NCBI GenBank assembly: GCA_003415625.1
Contig: PYIU01000003.1
Coordinates: forward strand, 2,232,001-2,296,000
DNA from: Aquanectria penicillioides
Taxonomy: Eukaryota > Ascomycota > Sordariomycetes > Hypocreales > Nectriaceae
DNA length: 64,000 nt
Reading direction: 5' to 3'
Shown here: positions 1-12,714 of the stretch, in pieces
Numbering within the stretch: position 1 is the stretch's first letter
Layout: the number at the start of each line of letters is the position of its first letter
The notes under the pieces: generated by a model
Seen by the model: the letters and a program-made list of their open reading frames with translations, nothing else
The model's database searches: none
Told to the model about the DNA's origin: nothing
Position numbers and translations under genes: made by a program

Positions 1-3000
1 AGGGAATTGGTTTATAGTAGTTGTGTTTTAATTGTAAGATTATTGTTGTTTTATTATATTTTATAATATCTTAAGGTCCTAATAAATTGCCTAAAGATTT
101 AAAGTTACTATTTATTATTAAAGAGCTATAGTAGTAGTGCTATAATAGATTGATTAAAGATCTTAGCCTATAGACTAGCTTTATTAATACTAATAATAGC
201 CAATAGATTACTAAAGCTCTATAGAAGGCAGTTCTATAAAAGGCTATTAATTGGCTAATTATAGATTTTAGGCTTTAAATATTATTTATAGCTATAAGCA
301 GCTAATAGTTAGGTATAAAGTAAAGAGAAGCTATTAATAGTTAAGTAAGTAAAGATAAGATTGCTAATAAAGATATAGTTTAGCCTTTATAGGGCTTAAA
401 TTAAGCCAATTAATTTAAGCTATTTAATAGTAAAGATTATAATAATATATTTAGGCTAAATATATATATTTAGCATTTAATTAATAGTTATATATATAAA
501 TTATATTAATTTTAATTAAGTTAAGGCAATTATCTTTTATATTATTTTTAGTTTAATCTATAAAAGTAGTATTATTAAGTAAAGATTTATAATTACTAAT
601 ATTTTTAACCTTTTTTATAATAAATCTTAAAATTATTTAAGTATTTAAATTATATATTTTATTTAGTATTATTAATATTATTAAAGCTATTAATATTACT
701 AATATTAAGTTTTAGTTTAGCTATATAGTAAATGCCTTAACCTATATAATAATAGGTTTTAAATTAATTTAAATACTTAAATTATATAGTTCTATTAAAT
801 ATACTAAAAATACTAAAAGTACTAAAAATACTAATAAAAATACTAAAAATATTAAAGCTAATATTGTATTAAGCTATATTAAATCTACTAAAGTTAAGTA
901 TACCTTTACCTTATAAAAGTTCTATTGCAGTAAAGTAAATATAAAGTAAAGTAGTAGCTTATTATTCTATAAATACAATATTAAATGCAATATAGCTAAA
1001 GCATAAGTAATATTTATAGATTTAAGAAAAAGAAAGGAATATAAAAAATAAATATAGCTATACTTTTAGTTAATAAAAGTTTACTATTATAAAATAGTAT
1101 AAAAAGTTATATAAGGCAATTAGCTACTTAAAAGAATAGTTTATTAAAAAGGAAAGGCTTTTTAATAGCTAAAAGTAATATAATATTATATTATTTAAGC
1201 AATAGATTATAAATATAATCTCTTTTTATAGCGCTTTTTATAATATAGATACTTTTTTTATTAAAATATATCTTTTATACTATTAAAAATGCAATAAGTA
1301 AGAGCTATAGTTAATTAAATAAAAGAACTAACTTAGCTTTTTTTTTAATAGAGTACTTAAAAGTATATAGTTATATAAAAACTACTTTATCTTTAGTTAT
1401 AATATAAAGCTTTATATAAAGTGCATTACTAAAATTAATAAAAAGAGGCTAAGCTATTATAGTTATCTTTATAAGTAGCTTTAGTATAAGCATTCCTTTC
1501 CTAAAGTTCTTAATAGCCTAATATTAATAAAGAAAAAGCTTATTACTATTAGCTCTTTATTTAGCTTTATTATATAGGTTAATATTCCTAATAGGCTAAG
1601 GTAAAGCGCTTATATCTATTATATATAGGGCTATATTTATATCTTTTTAAGCAATATATAAAATATAGTTATTAAGGTCTTGCTTTATTCTTTAATAAAG
1701 ATACTTAAGGATATTTATATCTTTTAATATAGATTAAAGAAGCTAGTGCCTTAAAATCTATCTAAAATAATATTAATATAGCAGTAAATAGTAAAAAGGG
1801 CTTTATAGTAGCTAATTCTTAATAACCCATTCTATTTTAAGATTTAAGTTAATTAGGCTAAATTAAATAGTTAAAAAGATATACCTTATAGTATTTTAAG
1901 GCTTTTATATAAATATATAAAGCAATAGAAGCTATTAATATAAAAGAAGGCATAAATAGTATATATTATTCCTTTAATTAAGTATAGCTTATTAAATAAT
2001 TTCAATCCTTATATTAATAATCTTATACTTATATTATAGGCTAAAAAGCAATATATTTTTTTAAGGCTAAATAATAGCAATAATAGTAATAGCAATAATA
2101 ATAAAATAATAAAAAAAAGTGGCTTTAATAAGCTAAACTAAAACAATTTTAAGGCAATAAGGCTTAATGCTTATATTAATAAAATATTATCTTTTAGTAT
2201 ATTTTTATTAAATGCTATACTTAAGGTTATAAATACTAAAAAGTTACAATTTGCTATTAATATTATTATAAAGTGCACCAATCTAATAGCATTAGGGTTA
2301 ATAAAGCTTAAAGCAAGCAATATAAGCATATAGGTCTATAAGGGCTTTAGTAGCCCTTATATCTATTTAGACTATAGTTAGAGGTATATTAACTTAAATA
2401 ATTTATTATACTTTCTTAAGGTATTTTTAACTCTTTTTCCTTAAGGCATTAAAGGTCCCTACTGTATTAAGAAGGCAGCTATATATTAGGCAGCTAGTAA
2501 TATAAGAGAAGAGATTAAGGACTAAAGCTAAGGCAATAGCAATAGTAGCAGTAATAGTAATAGTAAAGGCAATAGTAATAGGGTTAATAATGCTTAAGGC
2601 AGTGCAGCTAGCGCTGCTACTATTACTAGGCATAAGTAAGTGTAAGTAAATAGCGGCCTTAGCCTTATTAATTCTTAGAATATAATGCTAAAAGTATAGG
2701 TTAAGGCAATAATTAGGCATTATAGTGGCTAGTTTAAAAGCTATTATACTTTTGCCTTTTTTATCTTTAATATTTTAATGCAGTTTTGCAATTATAGTAT
2801 AAGTATAGTAAGCATAAGGCAGTTTAATTTTTTTAGAATTAAAGCAATTATATAGTCTTTAATATTTAAATGCTTTATTTAAATTAATATAAAGCTAAAA
2901 AGAGATAGTAAAACTAATAATAAAAAGATTAATAAGCTTTTATATAGTTTATTTATTTATAGGTATTAGCAATCTATATTTAAAGAGGTATAGCTATATA

Positions 3001-4057
3001 TATAAAAGGAGCTATAATTTAGTATTATCTATAGAAATATATTAGTAATTTAGCTAATATTAAACCCTTTTAATATTATTAGTATTATTAAATTATATTT
3101 AGCTATATATAATAAGTATTATTTTAAAGAGATAAAAAGGGTTTTATTAAGTTTAAGTAATAATAATTATAATAGAATTAAGCTTATAATTTTTAATTTA
3201 ATAAACTTAATGCTTTTTTTTTATTAAAAAGTCTTTTTATTTCTTAAGTATTATATAAAGATTAATTAAGATTTAATCTTTAGCTATATTAAGCAATATT
3301 ATAGTATTATAGAGATAAATAAATATAATGCCTTATATATTTATTCTTTACTATAATTATAAAGTAATTTTAGCTTAACCTTTTTAATTGCTAAAAATCC
3401 TAAAATAGAAAATAATGCTACTATAATATTTTACTATAGGGTTATATAGTATATAAATAGTATTTTTACTAAAGTATATAGCAATTTTAGCCTAAAAGAT
3501 TAATTTAATTTAAGGTTTTAATTAATAAATTAAATTAATACTAATATTTAATATAGATAAAATCTTAATAAAAATAAAGTATTTAATAACTTTAATTAAA
3601 TATTTATAGTTAATAATATTAATTATTTAATAATATTGCTTACTTAACTCTTTACTATATTTAAAAAGGAGGCTAACTTTATAGTATATAAAATGCAATA
3701 CTATAAATATACCTATTTATATCTAAAGTATTTGCTTTATAAATTATTAATAAAGTAATATAAGAAAAGAAAGAAATATTGCTTTAAGGCATTATAGAAC
3801 CTTATGCCTAAAACTTTCTTTAATATTAATAGCATTTTATAGCTAATATAGCAATATCTATTTATTAATTAATAGAATAAGGCATTAGCAATTAGCCTAT
3901 AATATAACTATAATATTTTATTTATTAGCACTTAAACTTATATATTAGCCTTTATATACTATTTAATAAACTATATAAATAAAATAGAGGATCTACTATA
4001 AAAGCAAGCTATAGCTATAGTATAGCTCTTCTTATAGTTATAGTTGCGCTCTATTGC

Positions 4058-4186
4058 TAGTTCTATTTTAGCTTTAGGTTTAGCTTTTGCTTTAGCTTTT
4101 GCTTTTACTTTTGCTTTTTCTTTTTCTATTACTGCTATTATTGCTATTGCCACTGCCGCTACTGCTTCTACTTCTACTAATACTTA
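4058..4186. repeat. Low-complexity GCTTTT/GCTATT-type tract
   Basis: Inside the AT-rich island, short units such as GCTTTT, GCTATT and GCTACT recur in a run of about 130 bp. The minus strand reads as an alternating Lys-Ala stretch. It probably remains from a low-complexity segment of a dead element, since GCT/GCA words survive the mutation process better than others. A similar GCAATAGTAATAG-rich stretch lies at about 2530-2600. Confidence 0.5.
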
Positions 4187-7100
4187 GGTTTTAGGCAATA
4201 AGATTGCAACTAAAGCAAATAAAAGTTATTAGTTCTTACTTAAGATTGCAAATTGCATCTTTATAAAGCAGCCCCTTTTATATATTAAGGTTATTACCAG
4301 TCTCTTATAGTATCTTAAGGAGTATATTAGTATAAATAAATAATTATTTATTAATATAATAGCTCTATATTAAAGGTTATTTTAGCAATAGACTTACTTA
4401 TATATAGCTAATAGTATATTAATTATAAAGATAAATGCTTAATTTAAATTTAAGCCTATTTTAATAGCTACTATAAATAAAAAGCTATTAGGTCTTAATA
4501 TATATTTGCATTAAGGCTTTATACTTTAGGACCTATATCTTTATAATTATTTTATTATTATTTGCATTTAAAAGGGCTTTTTATTTAAGTAAAAGTGCTA
4601 TATACTATTTAAGGCTAACTAAACCTATAGTATTAATTAGGTTTAGATATTATACTCTTCTATAAAGCTTATTATATTTTGCTTAAATAGCTATATAGAT
4701 ATAGACTTTAATTATAAAAATAAAAAGAAGAGTTACTTTTAAAAGTAAATAAGCATTAATATTAAATAGGGCCTTACTATATATATAAGCATAAAAGAGA
4801 GAAAGTTTAAGAAAGTAATTTAAAGAGCTAGTTTAAGTAATTAATAAATAAGCTTAAGGCTTTAATTTAATACTTTAGGCTCTTTATTTTATAAAAGGAC
4901 TTTTTAGGCAATAGCAATAAAAAGAATATTATAGCAATTTAATATAGGCATTAAATAGCTTTAAGTAAATGCCTTTACTTTATTATAGGCAATATTTAAG
5001 TATTAAAGAAATTAATAAAGAATATATAAAAGGATATAAAGCAATAAGCAGTATATAAGGGCAATAAACCCAATAGGGCTAATACTAATGCTAATATTAA
5101 TAAGGATAAAGCTAAGGCTAAGTCTAGCTATTAGTTTTTTATAATAGAATTAATTAATTAATATTAGTTTAATTAATTAAATAATATTATATAGCTTAAA
5201 GATACTTTAAGGGCTATAATAGGCTTTAATTAACTTATAGCTAAATTGCTTAATATTTTAATAGCCTTTTAATAGCTAAATAAGTTTTAATTTAAAATAA
5301 TTAAAGCTTCTATTAATAGTATAAAGGTTAATAATACCTTTTTTATAAAGGCAACTATTACTAAAAGCAATAATTTAAGTATAGTTAGTATAAAGCTACT
5401 TAATGCTATTAAGCTATAAGCAATTAAGTTTACTTAATATAATGCCTTTAAAAAGATTAAATAGTAAATTTAAAGAATTAACTTAAATATAAATACTATT
5501 ATAAGGATTGCCTTAAAACTAAATATAGCTATTATTAATATTTTAATTAAATTTAATAAAGAGCTATTAGCAATTAATTAAGTAAATGCAAAAGAAGCCA
5601 CTTAAAGGCCTAATGCTAATATTGCATTTAGGCCTTTTATAACCTTTATATAGGCTAGCTGCAATCTTATAGTAAGCTATACACTTAATAAATAGCAGTA
5701 TATAGCCTTACTTCTTATATATTAGTATTTTAATAGCCTTAAGTAGTCTAAAGGCAAGCTTAAAAGTAAAAACAATATATAGCTATATATATTTTTAAGC
5801 AATAAAAATAATATAAGTAAGTTATAAATAATTAATGCACTTTTTATATTATTTAAAAGAAAAAATATTAGCTATAGGCTTTTACTAATAGCAATATTTA
5901 GTATTACTATTATTTAAATTAATAGCATTACTATTTATTTAGCCTATAGTATTAATAAAGCAATAGCTAATATAAATAAAGCTAATTTTAATAGATTTAA
6001 TATAAGCTTATATATTATAAATAGCAAAAAGCTAATATATTAATATAATAAATAGGCCCTTATTATTAATAAAGTTAATATACTTAAGTTCTTAACCTTT
6101 ATTTAGGTTAATTGCTACTTTAAGTAGCTATATAATAGTAAAGCTAATTTTAGTAATATACTAATTATTTTTCTTTTTAGTAATTTTTATTAATTTTATT
6201 TAATTTAAAATAGATCTATTATTCTTTTAGCCTTTTTAATTAAATAATATATAAGCTAAAGCAAATAGTGCTATATTTAAAATAAAGCCTATTTACTATA
6301 GTTAAAGTTTATAACTATTATTATACTTAATAAATAAGTTTATTTAATAGGGAATATTAAGCTATAAGCCTTATTAATATATATTTACTATAGCATTTAA
6401 AATTAAGTAAATATTAACCTTTTAAATTAATAATACTACTATAAGGGCTAGCTAATTTTATAGAAGATAGGCATTATAATAGTTATGCCCTTAAATTAAA
6501 ATTGCTAATACTTTAACTTTAAGGGATGCTTTATATTTAATAGAAACTATTAGTGCTTTATATAGGTCTTTTTATTAAAGCATTTATAAAGAAATAGTAG
6601 CCTTAAGGAAAAAGAGGCTTTATTTATAATAAGGGTTAATAATAATAGCAATATCTTTATATCTACTATCTTTATTTTTATACTTAATATATTAATAATT
6701 ATAATGCAAAATATCTATTAAGGCCTTAAGGTAGTTAATAGGGCTGGCTATAAAACTATTAGCGCTATATTAAATAAGGCATACTTTAGCTATTATATCT
6801 CTAAAAGCTTTATTATATACTTTAGGCCTTCTATAGGGCTATTGCTTGCTAATAAGACTATAGGTAGCTTTAAGTTTAAATATTTGCCTTAAGATATAGT
6901 CTTGCTAATACCTATCTCTATAACTATACTATATATTAGTAAAAAAGCCAGAAAATAGCTATAGTAGCAGTATAATATTACTTGCTATAAGTTGCTATAT
7001 ATATTAGCATTTACCTATATAAACTATAAGGTATAAAATTATAGTTTAGATTGCATTAGCCTTAACTTATAAGGTATGCAAATAGTAATAGTAAATAGGT

Positions 7101-7317
7101 ATAATATCTTAAGTATATGCAATCTATATAGCCTTTATATATAGCTATTACAGTGCTATATACTTAATAGTATTAGGCTTATTTTAAAGGTTTAAAATAA
7201 AGATATAATTAGTAATACTATTTTACTAAAGATAGTTATAATAAAGGTAAGGCTAAAAGGGCTCTATAATATTACTATAAAGAGAGTGCAAAAGCTTCTT
7301 TTTATTATTTAATTGTT

Positions 7318-7376
7318 TTATATATATATATATAATTTTATAATATATATATATATAATATATAATATAATATAAT
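7318..7376. repeat. AT dinucleotide repeat near the right edge of the island
   Basis: Nearly pure TATATA sequence in two blocks separated by a short T-rich spacer. It lies just inside the right border of the AT-rich island, followed by a T-tract around 7434-7445. No coding potential. Confidence 0.7.
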
Positions 7377-7539
7377 GCTATTAATAAAGATACTATTAAT
7401 AAGGTTTAAAAAGATATATACTATATTGATTGTTTTTTTTTTTTTATGCTTTTTATATGCCTTTTTTATAGACCTATAGATCTATAAAAAACCTAAGATT
7501 ATATAATGCTGCTATATAAAGTTATGTAAAGGTCATATA

Positions 7540-7942
7540 ATATAAACTAAAGCAAATTTCCTAATCGGGCAGCAGAAGGAAGAAGGCCGGCCTAACCCCC
7601 TCGCCCTTGCCCTCGCCGCCGCCGCCGCCGCCGCCGCACGCCAACCAATAACCAAGCAAGCAAGCTTGCACCGCCCACCAAGGCACAAAGGCACAAAGGC
7701 ACACACACACACACACACGCGCGCCGCGGCATTACTGGAAAACCTCTCGTTCCTCAAGGCATACCTCGGGTTTAACAACAGGGGTGTAGAGAGAGAGAGG
7801 GGCAGGTTAGACAAACGCTGCAAGGAAGGCTCTTCCTTTTTCAGGCACTTTAACAGATTTGGCACGCCTGCAATACCCGCACACACACACACACGTGCTC
7901 AGACCGGATTCAGAACCTTTCCGTTCCTCCAGACACATAACA
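7540..7942 (+). promoter_or_regulatory. Upstream region of the SRAP gene, with microsatellites
   Basis: About 400 bp between the AT-rich island and the SRAP start codon. Composition changes abruptly here to GC-rich. It holds a GCC trinucleotide run (about 7614-7636) and two CA dinucleotide runs (about 7700-7719 and 7880-7894). Short overlapping ORFs on both strands come from these repeats. The stretch must carry promoter and 5' UTR, but I cannot define a core element. Confidence 0.55.
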
Positions 7943-9220
7943 ATGTGCGGTCGATACGCCCTAGCTCTTGTAAGTGACCATGATATACGCGTAAATGGTT
8001 CCATCTGTTCATCATATTCCCATAGCGACCATCCCAGGTTCGTCAGATGTTAGAGGATGATGGAATCACAGTTGATGAGGCTCCATATGATGAAGGAGAT
8101 GGCGTTCCTCAAAGCAGCCACAACTTTGCACCCGGGTACAATGGGATCGTCTATCGTGCCTATTTATCAGATCTCATTTCACGAACATACCAGGCCGCTC
8201 ACCAAGCTTCGAACCCTGACAACCATGATTCCTCGGCCTCGATCATTTCCGAACCTCAACGTATTAAGTACAAATTGCAGTCGATGAAGTGGGGCCTGAT
8301 CCCGTCGTGGACCAAATCAGACTCAGGTGTTGGGGCAACCAGGAAGGTAATTAACTGCAGAGATGACTCCCTACGCACACCGGGTGGGATGTGGGCCTCC
8401 ATGAAAGCAAAGAAGCGTTGTATCATCGTCGCACAAGGGTTTTATGAGTGGCTTAATTTCGCCCCAAACCAAAAAATCCCCCATTTTACCAAACGGGAAG
8501 ACAATGGCCTTATGTTTTTTGCTGGGCTCTGGGATGTTGTCCAAGATCCAGGTAGGGTCTATACAGTACGACAACACCAATCCCATAGGGCCCATACTAA
8601 CATATTCAGGTTCGCCGAAAAAGAACTACACTTACACTATCATTACTACGAATTCAAATGAACACTTAAAATTTCTCCACGATCGTATGCCTGTGATACT
8701 GGAGCCGGGATCCGAGGATGCTAGAAAGTGGCTAGATCCCTCTCGCCGAGAATGGTCCCACGAACTCCAATCTCTGCTTCAACCATTTAATGGCAAGCTT
8801 CTCACATACCCCGTCTCAAAGGATGTTGGGAAGGTGGGGAATGACTCGCCTTCTTTTATTCTTCCTATAAGCAGTAATGGAAGCAAGTTTAATGTTGTAA
8901 ATCTATTTGCAACGGCGACACAGATCAGCCGTCCATCAGCGGGGGTCTCCAGTGATGAGTTAGCAACTTGGCAAGAAAATGGTGAGAGTCGAACAAATTG
9001 GGAAGAGGGAAGATTTAAGAAATCAGCTGAGCATAGTGGGGTTTTAAAAAGAAAGCGCAAGGTTAGTGGGACTGTCGATGATCCAGTGAAGCCGTCGGGC
9101 AGGTTCAGGAAGGATAAGATGCATGAAACAACACAAAGCCGAAACAAAAAGCAATATATACATAAAAGAAAAAACAAACAGCCGACAAAAATAACCGAGT
9201 TTTTTAAAAGTAAAGGATAG
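7943..9220 (+). CDS. HMCES: SRAP-domain abasic-site processing protein (HMCES/YedK family)
   Basis: Exons 7943-7969, 8026-8551 and 8610-9220 give 387 aa. The first residues are MCGRYALAL, and Cys2 is the catalytic residue of the SRAP family. In that family it forms a thiazolidine cross-link with abasic sites in single-stranded DNA and shields them at replication forks. Other active-site marks are present: Asn in VINCRDD, Glu about 150 in GFYEW and His about 208 in HDRMP. The SRAP fold fills roughly residues 1-250. A basic tail follows (KRKRK), ending in KITEFF, which looks like a degenerate PCNA-binding (PIP) box. Introns are 56 and 58 bp. The start is fixed because Cys must follow Met. The gene begins about 400 bp from the RIP island yet shows no RIP damage. 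Confidence 0.93.
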
Positions 9221-9512
9221 ATAGTTGTAAAATAATAATAGGCAACAAGCGTTAAATGTCAATAGAAAATGTATTTTTCTTGAAATTAAACGAATCCCAA
9301 TCAAAACATCTCCAGGCTAACTTCTCATCACCAATGCTATTTCCACGTTGATCGTGTCGATAATAGCTGAGAGATAATAAAGTGGATGACATCTTCATCT
9401 GTCCAGTATCCCACATGTGACGCGATCGTGTTCATCGGGTTAAAGTCAAGGACACTCCTAATCACGCCTATTAGCTTGTTCCATATAGGTAGATAAGTGA
9501 GGCGGGTCTTTC
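9221..9512. other. Convergent 3' intergenic region
   Basis: About 290 bp between the tail-to-tail stops of the SRAP gene and the phospholipase gene. It should contain both 3' UTRs. No ORF or repeat stands out. Confidence 0.5.
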
Positions 9513-12500
9513 TTACTCCTGTATACTGTAGTCCACACGTCCATTGCGATTTAGTGCCCGTACTTTGTCCTCTTCTCTTCGTAATTTGCGGGCTTTCCTT
9601 TCCTCATCTTGCCCTTTTGCTTGTTCTCCGCCTGTATTCAGCCCAGCCCGTCTTTTCTGAAACTTAGATAACAATGTCTCCAGGTCGCCGTCTATCAGTG
9701 TTGGATCGTACCTTCCTGAACACGAATTTCCTTCACGCATTGCAGAGTTGGCAAGTTGCTGTTTCCGAGCACCAGTCTCTTCTCTCAGCTTAGGAGCATC
9801 CGCAACTGGGCTGTCTGAATTCGATAGATCGACGCCCTGTTCCTCATTTGATGCAATTTGCGCAGCTTCAGTGCCGTTAAGCCCCAATCTACGATTCAAT
9901 AAATTGCTCGCAATACCCGCACTTAGACTCGACCACAATCCACTCATGCTTTGGCCAACCTTCGCACCGATATCCGTCAACCCTTGAGGAGCTACACTGC
10001 CAAAAATGCCCCTTTTCGTGTATGGAAGCAATTGCGGTTTGAGAGATGACATAGACGTGGAGATCAGTGGCTCTAAGCGGTAGCTGATGGGATCTGATGG
10101 ATGAAAAATATTGTACAACTGCCCAACCCTGGGAGAAGATACTGAGATGGCAGAATCTTCCGTGATGGGGTGGCTGCAACTACTTGTTGGGAGGATTGGT
10201 GGCCGAAGTGCAATATGGGCAGGATCGAGACTTGTCGTAGCTTTAGAGCAAGTAGGGCGCATGGGTTGCCTTGCAACTATGGTTCTAACATTCATGTTGG
10301 TTATTGAAGTGCACCAAGATTACTGTAAAATAGATCGGGGACCCATTTACGTACTGTCCCTTCAGCATCTGGAAGAGTCCAATTGGCGAGCCTAGGCAAA
10401 ACAAACTCTCGACCTCAAAGTCAAGATCAAGTTCTGTGATGTCTCTGGTCGACGTCCCAAGCCGATCTTTTGGTGATGAGAACCGCAATGATGTTTTACG
10501 AGTTTCATGTTGACCCTTTTGCTGGCACAGTACGTCGAAAAGGACTGCGGAACCTAAAGAGTGGCCCAAAAGATGAACCACGCCTTTAAACCCAGGGTTT
10601 CTCTTCGTGAACAGTTTGAAAATCCTGTTGCACTCCGTGGATACAATTTTGGTAATCTGCTCACGGTAAGAACTTTGGTAGAGCAATACATCCAGGGCTA
10701 GGTCTGATATAAGGGATCTGGCAAAAGCCACACCTTCTATGGTGATATCTTCGAGTGAAGGATCTGCTTCTAGTTAGTTTTGCGAGAAGGCCAGGCTGGT
10801 GGGTATTTCTGTCCACACACAATCATCTTCGTCTGAAGAACCCTCTCCAAGATCGTGCCCTTCATGACTTTCGCGTTTCTTCGGAAAATCCAGGAGGTGC
10901 CTCCAACAAACTGGTAGAACTTGCACGCGGCAGTTGCCTGGTCCGATCTCAAATTCGGAGTTTAGGGCCCTTAAATCAGCCGAATTGGTGTAAACAGATT
11001 TCATGGTTTTGCGCAACACATTGACATCATGAACGAAGTTTACACTCTCCATGCTAGGGATCCTTAGTGCGCCGGGCTGGAGAAGTACACGAGCGATAAC
11101 TTACCGAAGACTCAAAAGTTGTCCGATGCCATGGGTTACAAGTATAAGATGCTCTATTTCTCGGCTCTGGGTTTCACCTGCTTGGGCATTGTAGTCATCC
11201 CGGATTTCTTGCTCTTCTAGTTTTCGGGTTTCCTCTTCTGCCTCATCTTTGCTCTTTTCGTCGCTCTCTATGAGGGCCGAGAGCTGACGCTGAAGTCTAA
11301 ATTCATGGGGACCATCATTGCTTTGACGTGACTGGATCGCATAGGAATCTTCACACTTGGATGCTGGGGTTGTAGGGGGCGCAGATCTGCGTTTTGGTCT
11401 TTTAGGCTGCCCTTCATCGGACCCGAGCTGATTGCCGGCGCTGGGCAACGGAGATTTGTCGTCCTTATCAGTCTTCTTACTTGGCTCTGTATATCCTCGA
11501 ATTAGTTTGATTCCACTTAGGTAACCACCTCTAGCAAATCTTTCATATACGGACGATGTTACCCATGAAAGCATGCTGTCAGATGACAACCAAGCCGTGG
11601 TTGAATCTTGGTAAGTAGAAATACTGTTCATGTAAGCTCCAAACAATCTGTATGTTTGAAGCTGCGTAGACAAAGGCGCTTGGGGTCTAGTTGATGGTGC
11701 GGAGATTGTGTTGAATGTGACCGAGGATGAGGGTTGACCGGCTGTTTTCAAACTTTCCTGTGAGGCTTTCGGGGTCGCGACTTTTTTTTCCCCTTGTAGA
11801 CTGTGGTCTCTGGTTGTGTTTTGGCCTAGCCGTTACTCAATCAAATGGCTGTGGAAAGGAAAAAAAAAAAATTTCAATACCTGAATACAGCCATGGTTTC
11901 ACCTTTAGATAACCCTTCACACGATATCAGGTTGGTTCCGAAGATACACGGGATTGCTAACCTCTTCAAGCTGTGCGGCAAGATTTTCTTCACATGGTCG
12001 AAGATTTGACCCGTCCTGGTAAAACCAGGTCCCTCTTCGAACTGCACTGTGTCAGTTCCAATGATATTTTTTATCATGAATTGAAATCCAGGTTGAACCT
12101 TCATAAACTGGTCCAAGCCAATAGACGGGAGCTAATTCCCGGGCTATGATATTGACATCAAATAGGAAATCTTCATTCACAGGCACATGGACGGCCTGAG
12201 CTGAAACTACAGGGTTCGTGGAAGATGAGGTCTGGCTGGCAGTTCCTTCCTCACTGGGGACATCGTTAACTTCGGATACCTCAAGGAGCGCTTGATACTG
12301 GTCTTCAAGTGATTTTGAATCCAAAATTGAAAATGGAGAGAATTTCTTTGGCCGAGCTGGGGGCTGGGATTGTTGGGTAGTTGATTGGGTGGAATCGGCA
12401 AGTTGAGGTTTTCGTTTTGGAAGCTGTGTATCATCAGCTATGAACATGTGGTAAAAAAGAGGCTCGCACATCTACTGCATGAAACCACTGCACTCGAAGG

Positions 12501-12714
12501 CGAGGACAATCTGAAGGATAAGTCTTGACACTCTGACCATAGAGATGTGTTGTGCTATGGTCATCGGGTTGGCCGGGGTGGAAAGGCGATCGCCTTCAGC
12601 TTTGCTGGACTGACTTGATGACATACTATGGTTATTTGCCCAGGGATTGAGAGAGTTTATAGTGGAACTCAAGAATGACGTTTCAGTCTTTGTCTCAGCT
12701 GGGCTAGGTGCCAT
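9513..12714 (-). CDS. DDL1: DDHD-domain intracellular phospholipase A1
   Basis: Coding exons in transcript order: 12714-12470, 12423-12099, 12046-11881, 11800-11105, 11053-10821, 10763-10355, 10284-9513. With one extra base near 12566-12568 they give 949 codons including stop. Domains in order: a low-complexity N-terminus; a region with WFHAVD and ELAPVYWLGPVYE; an acidic, basic linker; HLILVTHGIGQ; the nucleophile elbow GHSLGS (GxSxG serine lipase motif); FCLGSPIGLF; and NIFHPSDPISYRLEPL, the Asp/His-bearing DDHD segment. The family (yeast Ddl1, mammalian PA-PLA1) hydrolyses phosphatidic acid and related phospholipids at organelle membranes. Splice phases agree at all six introns. The intron between 12470 and 12423 is only 46 bp with a GTGCGA donor. 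In-frame upstream ATGs up to 12831 make the start uncertain. Confidence 0.85.

Larger units (their letters stand above)
1..7500. repeat. RIP-degraded AT-rich island, no intact gene
   Basis: About 7.5 kb of very TA-rich DNA with stops in every frame. Only short chance ORFs exist. CpG is almost absent, and those left are nearly all in GCG or CCG. CpA survives mostly as GCA, and TpG mostly as TGC. This is the signature of C-to-T mutation of duplicated DNA (RIP) in ascomycetes, so the block is most likely one or more dead transposons. I looked for reverse transcriptase, integrase and transposase motifs and terminal repeats and recognised none. The left end lies outside the window. The element class is unknown. 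Confidence 0.8.

Noticed and set aside
2427..4153. Short ORFs inside the AT-rich island
   Set aside because: They consist of repeated Ile/Thr/Ala or Lys/Ala words from the mutated low-complexity DNA and have no gene context.
1..7500. Identification of the island as a Gypsy or LINE element
   Set aside because: I looked for RT active-site, integrase and terminal-repeat signals and found nothing specific after the mutation damage.
7533..8053. Overlapping ORFs on both strands before the SRAP gene
   Set aside because: They come from the CA and GCC microsatellites (Cys-Val and Ala runs) and conflict with the spliced SRAP start.
12643..12713. A spliced N-terminal exon for the phospholipase using the GTATGT near 12642
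   Set aside because: No acceptor gives the phase needed for the conserved LYGQS...WFHAVD segment; a single missing base near 12566 explains the frame better.
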